Positions 55,228 through 63,620 of a stretch of 64,000 nt of DNA are shown piece by piece (within the stretch, counting starts at the first letter, position 1; every line of letters begins with the position of its first letter). The translations under genes were made by a program, and so were the position numbers. The stretch lies in NCBI RefSeq assembly GCF_001045555.1, contig NZ_LFBU01000001.1, forward strand, positions 2,790,001 to 2,854,000. The letters are read 5' to 3'. The notes under the pieces were generated by a model that saw only the letters and a list, made by a program, of their open reading frames with translations, was not told where the DNA came from and did no database searches. The DNA comes from Marinobacter subterrani (GTDB lineage: Bacteria > Pseudomonadota > Gammaproteobacteria > Pseudomonadales > Oleiphilaceae).

Positions 55228-55827
55228 TCAGTGCAGGGTCGGCGCTTCAGACGCCGGCTTCTCCGGAGCATTGAATTCGGTAAACACCGCCAGCGCTCCC
55301 AGTCGAATATATTCGGTAATCTCCAGCAGTTGCTGTTCGCTCTCGTCATCCGCGTCTTCATCGCTGGAAAGCTGGCTGATCGCCACCATATCCTCGATCA
55401 GCTCGCGAATCTCGTCCGGAGCCTGCCCCAACGATTCGCCGGCAGACAGGGCCATCCCTTCCAGGAACCCCCGCACCCAGGCAACCAGGGCCTCAAGGCG
55501 TTGCTCAATGGCATAATCGTCGTCGGGCAGTAAAGGATGGAAACTCATGTCTGCCGATTTCAAGAGCGCCAGGGTCTGTTCGTACGCTTTATTCATGAAC
55601 GGGGCGAGATCGTCCGAGTCTTCGGCGGCGCTTTCCGGCAAGCCCATGTGCTCACAGGCCATTGCCAGCCAGTCCGGTTCGTCAATGCGGGATCCCGCGG
55701 CCAGCCGACCGCACAGGGCTCCGTGCAGTTCGGAGGGGTGGCTGAACGCCTTGTGGGCAGTAAAGACATTGGCCCAGCGCTCGAATTCAGCGGCCCGGGC
55801 GGCACCGGAAGTGTCGGTTTCTGACAT
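55228..55827 (-). CDS. ygfB: UPF0149 family protein (YgfB-like)
   Basis: A 199-residue acidic, helical protein of the UPF0149/YgfB family, with WVRGFLEGMALSAGE and LVAWVRG-type cores. It lies upstream of pepP, as in E. coli and Pseudomonas. In Pseudomonas YgfB influences transcription of a peptidoglycan-recycling-related gene; here function is inferred only by family. The chosen ATG (55827) is the first with family-like sequence after it. Confidence 0.88.
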   Translation of the reverse strand: MSETDTSGAARAAEFERWANVFTAHKAFSHPSELHGALCGRLAAGSRIDEPDWLAMACEHMGLPESAAEDSDDLAPFMNKAYEQTLALLKSADMSFHPLLPDDDYAIEQRLEALVAWVRGFLEGMALSAGESLGQAPDEIRELIEDMVAISQLSSDEDADDESEQQLLEITEYIRLGALAVFTEFNAPEKPASEAPTLH

Positions 55828-56046
55828 GAAACAGGCGAATCCTGTGTTGTTGAATGAGGTCTCTATCCTAGCATTCAGGCGCCCCCAAGGCACTTGTTGA
55901 TGTGGCTGGCAGGACCGGGTTGGGGGTGATGGGCAATGAGTGATCTGCATCACGCGGGCGCCGCAATGACAACCCTGTAAATTGACCGACTTAGAGTCCA
56001 CACTTATAGTTACTTGCAATTACCTCAAACCACTGTTGGGCACCTC

Positions 56047-56253
56047 ATGGAACAGTCCGAAGTACAGGCATTAGCGGACAAGCTGGACAGGCTGATAGAG
56101 CACTGCCAGAAACTGGAGCGGGACAACGCCATACTGCGCGACCTGCAGGATGACTGGAACAGGGAACGGGCCCAGCTAATGCAGAAAAACGATCACGCAA
56201 AACACAAGATCGAAGCCATGATCAGCCGCCTTCGGGCCCTGGAGCATCACTGA
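56047..56253 (+). CDS. TIGR02449 family / ZapB-like coiled-coil protein
   Basis: A 68-residue, largely coiled-coil protein (EVQALADKLDRLIEHCQKLERDNAILRD). It is always found before zapA in gammaproteobacteria. It probably takes part in cell division with ZapA, but this is inferred from context. Its stop overlaps the zapA start by one base. Confidence 0.82.
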   Translation: MEQSEVQALADKLDRLIEHCQKLERDNAILRDLQDDWNRERAQLMQKNDHAKHKIEAMISRLRALEHH

Positions 56254-56549
56254 TGGCACAGCAATCCACCACCCTCGAGGTGAAGATTCTCGACAAGGAA
56301 TACCTGGTTGCCTGCCCTGAGGAAGAACAGGAGGCCCTGATCAGGGCCGCACGGCACCTGGACAGCAAGATGCGGGAAATCCGCTCGGGCGGCAAGGTAT
56401 TCGGCACCGAACGCATCGCGGTGATGGCCGCCCTGAACATCACCCATGAAATGCTTGAGCGGGACACCATGTCCGACGCCACCAGCACAATACTGCGAGC
56501 GATGGACAACAAACTGGACGGCGCCCTGGGCAATGGCTCCGGCCAGTAA
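56253..56549 (+). CDS. zapA: Cell division protein ZapA
   Basis: A 98-residue FtsZ-ring stabiliser. The N-terminal globular part TTLEVKILDKEYLVACPEEEQEALIRAARHLDSKM is the ZapA signature. The C-terminal helix forms the coiled-coil tetramer. It is immediately followed by the 6S RNA gene. Confidence 0.95.
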   Translation: MAQQSTTLEVKILDKEYLVACPEEEQEALIRAARHLDSKMREIRSGGKVFGTERIAVMAALNITHEMLERDTMSDATSTILRAMDNKLDGALGNGSGQ

Positions 56550-56574
56550 ATCCGCAGAGAATCTCAGACAGGTG

Positions 56575-56605
56575 TTGCAATCGGCCCCGACCCTGCCCGT
56601 ATAAT
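56575..56605 (+). promoter_or_regulatory. Sigma-70-type promoter of 6S RNA
   Basis: TTGCAA (56575-56580), 19-bp spacer, TATAAT (56600-56605), placed seven or so bases before the 6S RNA 5' end. Confidence 0.7.
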
Positions 56606-56611
56606 GGATCA

Positions 56612-56770
56612 ACTTCCTGGGCTGTTCGCTATGGTCGGATACGTCCTCGAGCCGATGCGCATTACCCAGGTGGCTACTTCAGGGCATTGTGAGCACGTCC
56701 CCGTCAGGGGAAAGCCTAATATGTCACAGCGGCCACCGACCTTGAACTTTGGGTTCAAGGGCAACATCCG
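56612..56770 (+). ncRNA. ssrS: 6S RNA
   Basis: Global RNA polymerase sigma-70 holoenzyme regulator. The closing arms pair around CTTGGGC-like termini: 5' ACTTCCTGGGCTGTTCGCTA and 3' GACCTTGAACTTTGGGTTCA. Internal GGTCGGATACGTCCTCGAGCCGATG and CCACCGACC give the long bulged duplex. Position between zapA and fau is diagnostic. Ends are approximate. Confidence 0.85.
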
Positions 56771-56796
56771 ATAACGGCAGCCCGGGAAGCTTTATT

Positions 56797-57432
56797 TTGA
56801 GCCAGTTTATCGAGCCCCAACCGTTTCAATCCCATCCGGACACCCTCTCACGCAGTGAACTTCGCAAACGTCTGCGCCAGCACCGACGCGCGCTAAGCTT
56901 CGAGCAGCAACAGCAGGCCGCCGAGAACCTCGCCCTGAACCTGCTGAAGAACCCGGATCTGCACCGTGCCCGGCACATTGCCCTCTATCTGCCCAATGAC
57001 GGCGAGATTGATCCGCACGTTTACCTGGACATCGCGCGGCGCAAGGGCATCCAATTCTACCTGCCGGTCCTGCACCCGATTCACGAAGGCAGGCTGGTGT
57101 TCAGCCCCTACTACGACGACGTGGAACTGACCGCCAACCGCTTCGGCATTCCCGAGCCAGCATTCAGCAAAGGCCTGCGACGCCCGGCATGGGCTTTGGA
57201 TGCGGTACTGTTTCCGCTGGTGGGTTTTGACGAGCAGGGCGGAAGGCTGGGAATGGGCGGCGGCTTCTACGACAGGACGTTCGCCTTCAGCCGCATACGG
57301 CCAAGGCTGGCGCCCAAGCTGATTGGTCTGGCCCACGACTTCCAGAAGCTAAAAAGGCTGCCGGTGGCGCCCTGGGATGTGCCCCTGCACAGCGTGGTCA
57401 CCGATAAGCAGCGCTACCGGTTCAGGGGCTGA
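56797..57432 (+). CDS. fau: 5-formyltetrahydrofolate cyclo-ligase
   Basis: A 211-residue enzyme converting 5-formyl-THF to 5,10-methenyl-THF, often co-transcribed with 6S RNA. Motifs: SRSELRKRLRQHRRALS, HIALYLPNDGEIDPHVYL, and VGFDEQGGRLGMGGGFYDR, the ATP and folate region. The TTG at 56797 is preferred because an ATG at 56749 lies inside the 6S RNA and GGGAAG sits just before the TTG. Confidence 0.92.
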   Translation: MSQFIEPQPFQSHPDTLSRSELRKRLRQHRRALSFEQQQQAAENLALNLLKNPDLHRARHIALYLPNDGEIDPHVYLDIARRKGIQFYLPVLHPIHEGRLVFSPYYDDVELTANRFGIPEPAFSKGLRRPAWALDAVLFPLVGFDEQGGRLGMGGGFYDRTFAFSRIRPRLAPKLIGLAHDFQKLKRLPVAPWDVPLHSVVTDKQRYRFRG

Positions 57433-57575
57433 TTCGCCACCTGGGCGGAGCCAACAACGGCGTTATTGCTCGCCGCCTGGTCGTCAGGAGCGCGAATGGA
57501 TGTGAAACCCGTTATCACAAGGCCTATCGCAAAAATCAGCATGATAGCGCGAATGATATCCGGCTTGCCGCCCAT
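57414..57575 (-). CDS. Small single-pass membrane protein, 53 aa (putative)
   Basis: Minus-strand ORF of 53 codons: MGGKPDIIRAIMLIFAIGLV is a basic N-terminus followed by a single hydrophobic helix, and then a polar tail. AGGA lies ten bases before the ATG. It overlaps the fau end by 19 bp and lies convergent to it. I do not recognise it. Confidence 0.45.
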   Translation of the reverse strand: MGGKPDIIRAIMLIFAIGLVITGFTSIRAPDDQAASNNAVVGSAQVANQPLNR

Positions 57576-57724
57576 GACGCATAATCCTGTTTCAGATGAA
57601 GGTAAATATCAGGTAAATCAGAGAGCTATTCTTGACATCAAGAATCAGACGAAAGACTAACACCTATCCGGGTTTTTACAATTTTTGACAGGTTAAATTT
57701 CAGTAAGCTTTTGCAAGACTCACC

Positions 57725-57754
57725 GAACCGGGGAGGCAGGCCCCTCCCCGGTTC
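57725..57754 (-). terminator. 12-bp perfect hairpin downstream of ilvA
   Basis: GAACCGGGGAGG and its complement with a 6-nt loop, 10 bp after the ilvA stop on the minus strand. There is no clear T-run, so it may stop RNase progress rather than terminate by itself. Confidence 0.55.
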
Positions 57755-57764
57755 CCGCACCCAA

Positions 57765-59300
57765 CTATGACGACCTGGCGTTGCCCTGCCCCAGAAACAG
57801 CTGATAAGCCTCGTTGTCCGTCATGTTCTCGTAGCGGAAACCGACCTTATCAAGCATCTTCTCAAAGTCCGATACCTCGTCATCCTCGACCTGGGCACCC
57901 AACAGGACGCGGCTGTACGCCGCACCATGATTGCGGTAGTGGAACATGGAAATGTTCCAGCGGGTGCCCAGTGACATCAGGAACTTCAGCAACGCCCCGG
58001 GGCGCTCCGGGAACTCGAACTGGAAGACCTTTTCGTTGGTGATGCTCGGGGCGTGGCCACCCACCATGTGGCGTATGTGCTGTTTGGCCATATCGCTGTC
58101 GGTGAGGTCGACCACCGAATAGCCCGTTTCGCGCAGGTCCTGGACCAGTTCCTCACGGCCATGGCCGCCCGCCGCAATCTGGATACCGACAAAAATGGTG
58201 GCATTGCTGGCATCGGCATAGCGGTAGTTGAACTCGGTGATACTGCGCTTGTGCAGGGCATTGATGAAGGTCTTGAACGCGCCCGGCTTCTCTGGAATGG
58301 TCACCGCCAGGATGGCTTCACGCCTCTCACCCACCTCTGTGCGCTCAGAAATATAGCGCAGGCGGTCAAAGTTCATGTTGGCACCGCTCAGGGTGGCAAC
58401 CAGGTTTTCGTTCTCGATCTTCTCCCGCTCGATGTACTTCTTGATGCCTGCCACACCCAGCGCACCGGCCGGCTCAGCAATGGAGCGGGTATCCTCGAAC
58501 ACATCCTTGATCGCCGCGCAGATTTCATCGGTGGAGACGGTGATCACCTCATCCACATGGTCCTTACAGATTTCCCAGGGGTACTTGCCGATCTGTTTGA
58601 CTGCCACGCCGTCTGCGAAGATGCCCACTTCGTCCAGCACTACCCGTTTGCCCGCCTTCATGGCAGCCTGCAGGCAGTTGGAATCCTCCGGTTCAACGCC
58701 GATCACCTTGATTTCCGGGCGAAGATACTTGATGTAGGCCGCCATGCCGGCAATCAGACCGCCACCACCAACGCAGATAAAGATGGCGTGGATCGGCTTG
58801 CTGAACTGCCACATGATCTCCATGGCCACCGTGCCCTGGCCGGCGATCACATCCGGGTCATCATAGGGCGGAATATAGGTATAACCGTGTTTCTGGATCA
58901 GCTCCTGGGCATGGGCGGCGGCTTCGTCAAAGGCATCGCCCCTGAGAACCACCCTGGCACCATGATCCCGCACCGAGCGCACCTTGATTTCCGGCGTGGT
59001 CTGGGGCATCACGATCACCGCCTTGATGCCCAGTTTTTTCGCCGCCAGAGCCACGCCCTGGGCATGGTTGCCCGCCGAGGCACAAATCACGCCCCTGGCT
59101 TTCTGCTCTTCGGAAAGCTGGGCAATCCGGTTGTAGGCGCCGCGAATCTTGAAGGAAAACACCGGCTGAAGGTCTTCGCGCTTGAGCAGAATATTGTTGC
59201 CAAAGCGCTTGGACAGACTACGGGCTTCAGTCAGGGGTGTTTCGATGGCCACGTCATAGACGCGCGCATCGAGTATCTTCTTGATGTAGCGTTGCGGCAT
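57765..59300 (-). CDS. ilvA: Threonine ammonia-lyase, biosynthetic
   Basis: A 511-residue PLP enzyme deaminating threonine to 2-oxobutyrate for isoleucine biosynthesis. The PLP lysine is in VFSFKIRGAYN, with SAGNHAQGVALAA and VGGGGLIAGMAAYIK for phosphate binding. Two C-terminal ACT-like regulatory domains (~330-511) show it is the feedback-regulated biosynthetic form. The ATG at 59300 starts MPQRYIKKIL; upstream extension is not credible. Confidence 0.96.
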   Translation of the reverse strand: MPQRYIKKILDARVYDVAIETPLTEARSLSKRFGNNILLKREDLQPVFSFKIRGAYNRIAQLSEEQKARGVICASAGNHAQGVALAAKKLGIKAVIVMPQTTPEIKVRSVRDHGARVVLRGDAFDEAAAHAQELIQKHGYTYIPPYDDPDVIAGQGTVAMEIMWQFSKPIHAIFICVGGGGLIAGMAAYIKYLRPEIKVIGVEPEDSNCLQAAMKAGKRVVLDEVGIFADGVAVKQIGKYPWEICKDHVDEVITVSTDEICAAIKDVFEDTRSIAEPAGALGVAGIKKYIEREKIENENLVATLSGANMNFDRLRYISERTEVGERREAILAVTIPEKPGAFKTFINALHKRSITEFNYRYADASNATIFVGIQIAAGGHGREELVQDLRETGYSVVDLTDSDMAKQHIRHMVGGHAPSITNEKVFQFEFPERPGALLKFLMSLGTRWNISMFHYRNHGAAYSRVLLGAQVEDDEVSDFEKMLDKVGFRYENMTDNEAYQLFLGQGNARSS

Positions 59301-59451
59301 AACAGTTCCGGCTTTTGGTTGATTTGTGGTTGATGGTCGGCTGGGAAAAACCCACAGTGTAGAAAGTTTGCACGGCAGCCGTCTATAAGCATACTGCCCG
59401 ATAGCGCTATAATGAGTAACACACCAGCCAGAATTGCAGAGGGAACTTCCC

Positions 59452-60132
59452 ATGACTCAGGACGAACTGAAAAAAGCCGTCGCCAAAGCCGCCATTGACT
59501 ACATCGCGCCCCGCCTTGATAGCGACAGCATTATCGGAGTTGGCACCGGAAGCACGGCCAACTTTTTCATCGACATGCTCGCCGACCTGAAGACCGACTT
59601 TGACGGCGCCGTGGCCAGTTCCGAGGCCAGTGCCCAGCGCCTTAAAAGCCATGGCATTCCGGTATACGACCTCAACAGCGCCGGCAACCTGGAGTTCTAT
59701 GTGGATGGTGCCGACGAAACCAACGAACGCCTGGAGCTGATCAAGGGCGGCGGCGCTGCACTGACCCGGGAGAAAATCGTGGCGGCGGTGGCGAAAACCT
59801 TCATCTGCATTGCCGATGACTCCAAGATGGTGGGCATTCTGGGCAAGTTCCCCCTGCCCGTGGAAGTCATCCCCATGGCCCGCAGCTATGTGGGCCGGGA
59901 GATCGTCAAACTCGGTGGCGACCCGGTCTACCGCGAGGGTGTCACGACCGACAATGGCAACGTTATTCTCGATATCCACAACATGGACATCTCCCAACCG
60001 ATCCGGGTTGAGGAAAGGCTGAACAACATAGTCGGCGTGGTCACCAACGGGCTGTTCGCCCGCCGCCGCGCTGACTTGCTGTTGCTGGGCACCAAAGACG
60101 GCGTCAAGAGCATCAGCGCCAGGGGCGCCTGA
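59452..60132 (+). CDS. rpiA: Ribose-5-phosphate isomerase A
   Basis: A 226-residue isomerase of the pentose phosphate pathway. Motifs: [40 protein letters not shown] and [18 protein letters not shown] precedes the ATG. A TATAAT at 59408-59413 is a probable -10. A terminator follows the stop. Confidence 0.97.
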   Translation: MTQDELKKAVAKAAIDYIAPRLDSDSIIGVGTGSTANFFIDMLADLKTDFDGAVASSEASAQRLKSHGIPVYDLNSAGNLEFYVDGADETNERLELIKGGGAALTREKIVAAVAKTFICIADDSKMVGILGKFPLPVEVIPMARSYVGREIVKLGGDPVYREGVTTDNGNVILDIHNMDISQPIRVEERLNNIVGVVTNGLFARRRADLLLLGTKDGVKSISARGA

Positions 60133-60162
60133 TCCGCCAGGAAGACAGGAATCGTCCGGCAG

Positions 60163-60188
60163 AGCTGGCCTTTCGGGCCAGCTTTTTT
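60163..60188 (+). terminator. Rho-independent terminator downstream of rpiA
   Basis: AGCTGGCC-TTTC-GGGCCAGC with TTTTTT, 30 bp after the rpiA stop. Confidence 0.9.
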
Positions 60189-60207
60189 ATTGCCTGAAGA
60201 CTTACAT

Positions 60208-60225
60208 ACCAAGCGCTTGCTTGGT
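60208..60225. promoter_or_regulatory. Palindromic operator-like site upstream of the acyl-CoA dehydrogenase
   Basis: ACCAAGCGCTTGCTTGGT: outer ACCAAG/CTTGGT arms plus an inner 10-bp palindrome CAAGCGCTTG. Its position about 55 bp before the start and its form fit a TetR-family repressor of acyl-CoA catabolism, but the regulator is unknown. Confidence 0.45.
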
Positions 60226-60279
60226 GCCAGAAATTGCGCGACACTGCTCCCAATGATTCCGATCGCAGGGAGTTTCACC

Positions 60280-61419
60280 GTGTCCGATTACTTCAACGAA
60301 ACCCACGAACAGGTGCGCCAGGCCGCCCGAAAGTTCATCGGCACTCATGTTCTGCCCCACATCGACGACTGGGAAGAAGCGGGTGAATTCCCCCGGGAGC
60401 TCTACAAGAAGGCCGGTGACGCTGGCTTGCTGGGCATCGGCTTTCCCGAGGCCCTGGGAGGCATTGGCGAAGGCGATATTTTTCTGAAGGTGGCCGTTTC
60501 CGAAGAGCTGATGCGCTCCACGTCGGGCGGTCTGGTTGCCGGCCTGGGCTCCCTAGATATTGGCCTGCCGCCAGTCGCCAAATGGGCAAAACAGGAAGTC
60601 CGCGAGCAGGTGGTCCCGCCCGTGCTGAGGGGCGAAAAAATCGTGGCCCTCGCCGTCACCGAACCCGGCGGCGGTTCCGATGTGGCCAACCTCAAAACCC
60701 GGGCCGTGCGGGAGGGCGATCACTACACCGTCAACGGCAGCAAGACGTTCATCACCAGCGGCATGCGCGCCGATCACTACACCGTTGCCGTACGCACCGG
60801 CGGCGAAGGCCATGGCGGCATCAGTCTGCTACTCATCGACCGTGACATGCCGGGCTTCTCCAGGGGCCGGAAGCTCCGGAAAATGGGCTGGTGGGCCAGC
60901 GACACCGCCGAGCTGTTCTTCGAGGATTGCCGAGTCCCTGCAGACCGCCTGATCGGAGCTGAAAACGCCGGCTTTATCGCCATTATGAGCAACTTTCTGG
61001 CCGAGCGCCTGAGCCTGTCCATCATGGCCTACATGACTGCCCAGCTCGCCTACGAGGCCGCTCTCGACTACAGCAAGCAGCGCCAGGCCTTTGGCCGGAG
61101 CATTGCCGGCTTCCAGGTGACGCGGCACAAGCTGGTGGATATGGCGACCCAGATCGACATCGCCCGGGAATACACCTACCGTTGTGCCGCCCTGATGCAG
61201 GCCGGCACGAACCCCATCAAACAGGTGGCCATGGCCAAGAATTTCTCAGTGGATGTCTGCGAAAAGGTCACCCGGGAAGCCGTGCAGCTGTTCGGTGGCA
61301 TGGGGTATATGCGGGAAACCGTGGTTGAACGGCTCTACCGGGATGCCAGGATTCTCTCCATCGGCGGCGGCACCACGGAGATCATGAAGGAGCTGATTGC
61401 CAAGCAGCTCCGGCTGTAG
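60280..61419 (+). CDS. Acyl-CoA dehydrogenase family protein
   Basis: A 379-residue FAD enzyme. It has the signature segments LAVTEPGGGSDVANLKTRAV, GSKTFITSGMRAD, and LAYEAALDYSKQRQAFGRSI, and the C-terminal GGMGYMRETVVERLYRDARI. GTG 60280 with GGGAG is preferred over an ATG at 60253. It probably performs alpha-beta dehydrogenation of an acyl-CoA. The exact substrate is unknown; the catalytic base is not obvious. Confidence 0.88.
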   Translation: MSDYFNETHEQVRQAARKFIGTHVLPHIDDWEEAGEFPRELYKKAGDAGLLGIGFPEALGGIGEGDIFLKVAVSEELMRSTSGGLVAGLGSLDIGLPPVAKWAKQEVREQVVPPVLRGEKIVALAVTEPGGGSDVANLKTRAVREGDHYTVNGSKTFITSGMRADHYTVAVRTGGEGHGGISLLLIDRDMPGFSRGRKLRKMGWWASDTAELFFEDCRVPADRLIGAENAGFIAIMSNFLAERLSLSIMAYMTAQLAYEAALDYSKQRQAFGRSIAGFQVTRHKLVDMATQIDIAREYTYRCAALMQAGTNPIKQVAMAKNFSVDVCEKVTREAVQLFGGMGYMRETVVERLYRDARILSIGGGTTEIMKELIAKQLRL

Positions 61420-61473
61420 TTGCTCTGCCTGGGAGATATACTTGGGCGCTGATAGCCCGATAGCTTCGAGTAT

Positions 61474-61585
61474 GGGACTGTCGGGAACCTCTCCCAAAAC
61501 ACGCTCCTTGCGGCACGTCCATGTGACGCTTGGGCTCCGCCATCCATGGCTCCGCACAGTTTTGGGAGAGGTTCCCGACAGTCCC
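61474..61585 (+). repeat. Long inverted repeat with conserved 60-bp core, copy 2
   Basis: Perfect 26-bp arms at 61474-61499 and 61560-61585 around a 60-bp core (61500-61559) differing from copy 1 at two positions. Beyond the inner CCAAAA/TTTTGG the arms are unlike those of copy 1. It lies 54 bp after the acyl-CoA dehydrogenase stop. Confidence 0.9.
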
Positions 61586-61693
61586 CTGATGAGCTCTCGA
61601 CATGATTATCCAAAAGCTCAGGATTGACACCTTCCCAGGCATCAGCAAATTACAGTAATCAATCGGTTCGCATATCTCATAAGTTCGGGCGGG

Positions 61694-61794
61694 TATCTGG
61701 CAGGGCTTTCCGAAAACGTGGAGCGCCAGGGATGGCGCGACCGAGCCCTACACGGACGTATTTATGGGCGTTTTTCGGAAAGCCCTGCCAGATA
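61694..61794 (-). repeat. Long inverted repeat, diverged inverted copy 3
   Basis: Perfect 23-bp arms (61694-61716 and 61772-61794; a 4-bp outer extension after one mismatch) around a 55-bp core. The reverse complement aligns with the copy 1/2 core over ACGTCC.TGT, CT.GG and CGCCATCC.TGGC. Confidence 0.8.
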
Positions 61795-61887
61795 GCCGCT
61801 TGCACCAAACTGAAAGACCAACCGATACCGGCAACAAAGCCAAAAACCAACGACCAAGGTTTAGTTTCGAACTGCAGGATACTCCCG

Positions 61888-61893
61888 TATAAT
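61888..61893 (+). promoter_or_regulatory. Probable -10 element of the ppa promoter
   Basis: TATAAT about 60 bp before the ppa start. The -35 match (TTTCGA, 17-bp spacer) is weak. Two near-repeats TTAAACGTAC and TTTAACGTAC follow in the leader. Confidence 0.5.
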
Positions 61894-61951
61894 TGCGCCC
61901 ACTTTTTAACCGCAGTTAAACGTACCTTTAACGTACAAGGAAGGATCGCAC

Positions 61952-62479
61952 ATGCAATTCGACAACATCCCCGCAGGCAAGAACCCGCCTGAAGACATCT
62001 ACGTTGCCATCGAGATTCCGGCCAACAGCTCCCCGGTCAAGTATGAGCTGGACAAGGACATGGGCGCCCTGCTGGTAGACCGCTTCATGGCCACGCCGAT
62101 GTTCTACCCGGCCAACTACGGCTTCATTCCCCACACCCTGGCCGACGACGGCGACCCCCTGGACGTGCTGGTGGTTACCCCCTACCCGGTACAGCCCGGC
62201 TGCGTGATTCGCTGCCGCCCGGTGGGTGTTCTGAACATGGAAGACGAAGCCGGTGGTGACGCCAAGCTGGTGGCGGTTCCTCACGACAAGTTGACGACCA
62301 CCTACCACAATGTTCGAGAAATCACCGATCTGCCCGAATTGCTGCGCGACCAGATCAAGCACTTCTTCGAGAACTACAAAACCCTCGAGCCGGGCAAGTG
62401 GGTCAAGGTTCAGGGCTGGGACAACGCCGAAGCGGCCAAAAAAGCCATCGTGGATTCCGTGAACGCCTACAAGGGCTGA
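61952..62479 (+). CDS. ppa: Inorganic diphosphatase (family I)
   Basis: A 175-residue soluble pyrophosphatase driving biosynthetic reactions. The active-site signature [10 protein letters not shown] is present with [13 protein letters not shown] and [19 protein letters not shown] precedes the ATG; a terminator follows. Confidence 0.97.
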   Translation: MQFDNIPAGKNPPEDIYVAIEIPANSSPVKYELDKDMGALLVDRFMATPMFYPANYGFIPHTLADDGDPLDVLVVTPYPVQPGCVIRCRPVGVLNMEDEAGGDAKLVAVPHDKLTTTYHNVREITDLPELLRDQIKHFFENYKTLEPGKWVKVQGWDNAEAAKKAIVDSVNAYKG

Positions 62480-62498
62480 ACCGGACATTCCACGGCAG

Positions 62499-62530
62499 AA
62501 AAAACCGGGCATCACCGCCCGGTTTTTTTT
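62499..62530 (+). terminator. Rho-independent terminator downstream of ppa
   Basis: ACCGGGC-ATCACC-GCCCGGT stem with TTTTTTTT, 20 bp after the ppa stop. Confidence 0.9.
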
Positions 62531-62560
62531 ATGCCTGTCCACCCGGGGGCAAGCGACGGT

Positions 62561-63613
62561 TCAGCCGCGAGACAGCAGGTCGCGCATGTTGCTCACTGCA
62601 GCGCTGGCACGGGAGATATAGGCCGCCATGGTCAACGAATGGTTGGCCAGCACGCCAAAGCCACTGCCGTTGAGAATCACCGGGCTCCAGATCTCCCCCA
62701 GGGCGCCCTCCAGTTCAATGATGACCTGCTGCACACTGGCCGTGGCGTTCTTGTCCTGGAGCACCGTCCGGAAATCAACTTCGATAGCCCGGAAAATGTG
62801 TAGCAGGGCCCAAGCGCTGCCACGCGCCTCGTAGAACACATCATCAACTTTCGTCCAGGGCGTTTTCACGTCGGCACCCTCGGTTTCCTCGACCATCGGA
62901 TCACCTGCATCCATGTTCACCACAGCGTCAGATACCGTGGCCTTGCCCACGCTCTCACCAAGGGTGCGGGACAGGCTGCCCAGCCGGGTTTCCAGATCGG
63001 CCAGCCAGTTGTTGAGGTTATCGGCCCTGGCGAAGAATTGGGCATTGGCCTGCCCCGGGTTCGACAGCCGGTTGAGATAGCGCTTCAGGGCTGCGATACC
63101 GCGGCGATATTCCGCCTCGGTGGAGGGAATGGCCCAGCTTCCGCTGTCAAAATGGAACTGCGGCTCGGCAATGGTCAGGTCCGGATCTTCTGCGGACTGG
63201 CTCTGGGAGCGGGCGATATCGCGGCGCATGGCCCGGGACAGGTCCCGCAGTTGCACCAGCACGCCGAATTCCCAGTTGGGCATGTTATCCAGCCATACGC
63301 CCGGGGGAAATATGTCGTTGGAAATGTACCCACCCGGCTTTTCAAGCAGGGTCTCGGCGATACGGATCATGGTCACCGTGGTGGCAAAACCGGTAACGGG
63401 TTCGCGCTCCATGGCGTTGGCCACGGATCGGGTATAGTCGCGCACCGAAAAGGTATCAGGCTCGCTGCTCCAGTAAATACCGACGACAACCGAGACCAGG
63501 AGGTACACCACCAGCAGCGCCAGGATGAACTTGCCAATGAAACCGCTGCCGCCGGCATAATCCTGAACATCGTCTTTCCTGTCCCTGAAATACTGTCTGA
63601 TTTTGCCTGGCAT
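62561..63613 (-). CDS. DUF2333 family protein
   Basis: A 350-residue protein with one N-terminal transmembrane helix (IGKFILALLVVYLLVSVVVGIYW, residues ~26-48) and a long periplasmic helical domain with EPVTGFATTVTMIRIAETLLEKPGGYISND and FPPGVWLDNMPNWEFGVLVQLRD, typical of DUF2333. Function unknown. It follows the EAL-domain gene by 7 bp. Confidence 0.9.
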   Translation of the reverse strand: MPGKIRQYFRDRKDDVQDYAGGSGFIGKFILALLVVYLLVSVVVGIYWSSEPDTFSVRDYTRSVANAMEREPVTGFATTVTMIRIAETLLEKPGGYISNDIFPPGVWLDNMPNWEFGVLVQLRDLSRAMRRDIARSQSQSAEDPDLTIAEPQFHFDSGSWAIPSTEAEYRRGIAALKRYLNRLSNPGQANAQFFARADNLNNWLADLETRLGSLSRTLGESVGKATVSDAVVNMDAGDPMVEETEGADVKTPWTKVDDVFYEARGSAWALLHIFRAIEVDFRTVLQDKNATASVQQVIIELEGALGEIWSPVILNGSGFGVLANHSLTMAAYISRASAAVSNMRDLLSRG

Positions 63614-63620
63614 ATGACTG

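Larger units (their letters stand above)
61420..61951. other. 530-bp intergenic region with two long inverted repeats
   Basis: No gene. It contains copy 2 (61474-61585) and the diverged inverted copy 3 (61694-61794) of the core-and-arms repeat family, and the ppa promoter near 61888. Short ORFs here are artefacts of the repeats. Confidence 0.85.

Noticed and set aside
56749-56796. Upstream ATG extension of fau
   Set aside because: It lies inside the 6S RNA and has no ribosome site; the TTG at 56797 is better.
57466-57660. Plus-strand 64-aa ORF after fau
   Set aside because: No ribosome site and no motif; the minus-strand 53-aa ORF explains the region better.
61397-61992. Short ORFs across the repeats before ppa
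   Set aside because: They are translations of the inverted repeats; the same peptide also appears at the 31.6 kb repeat.
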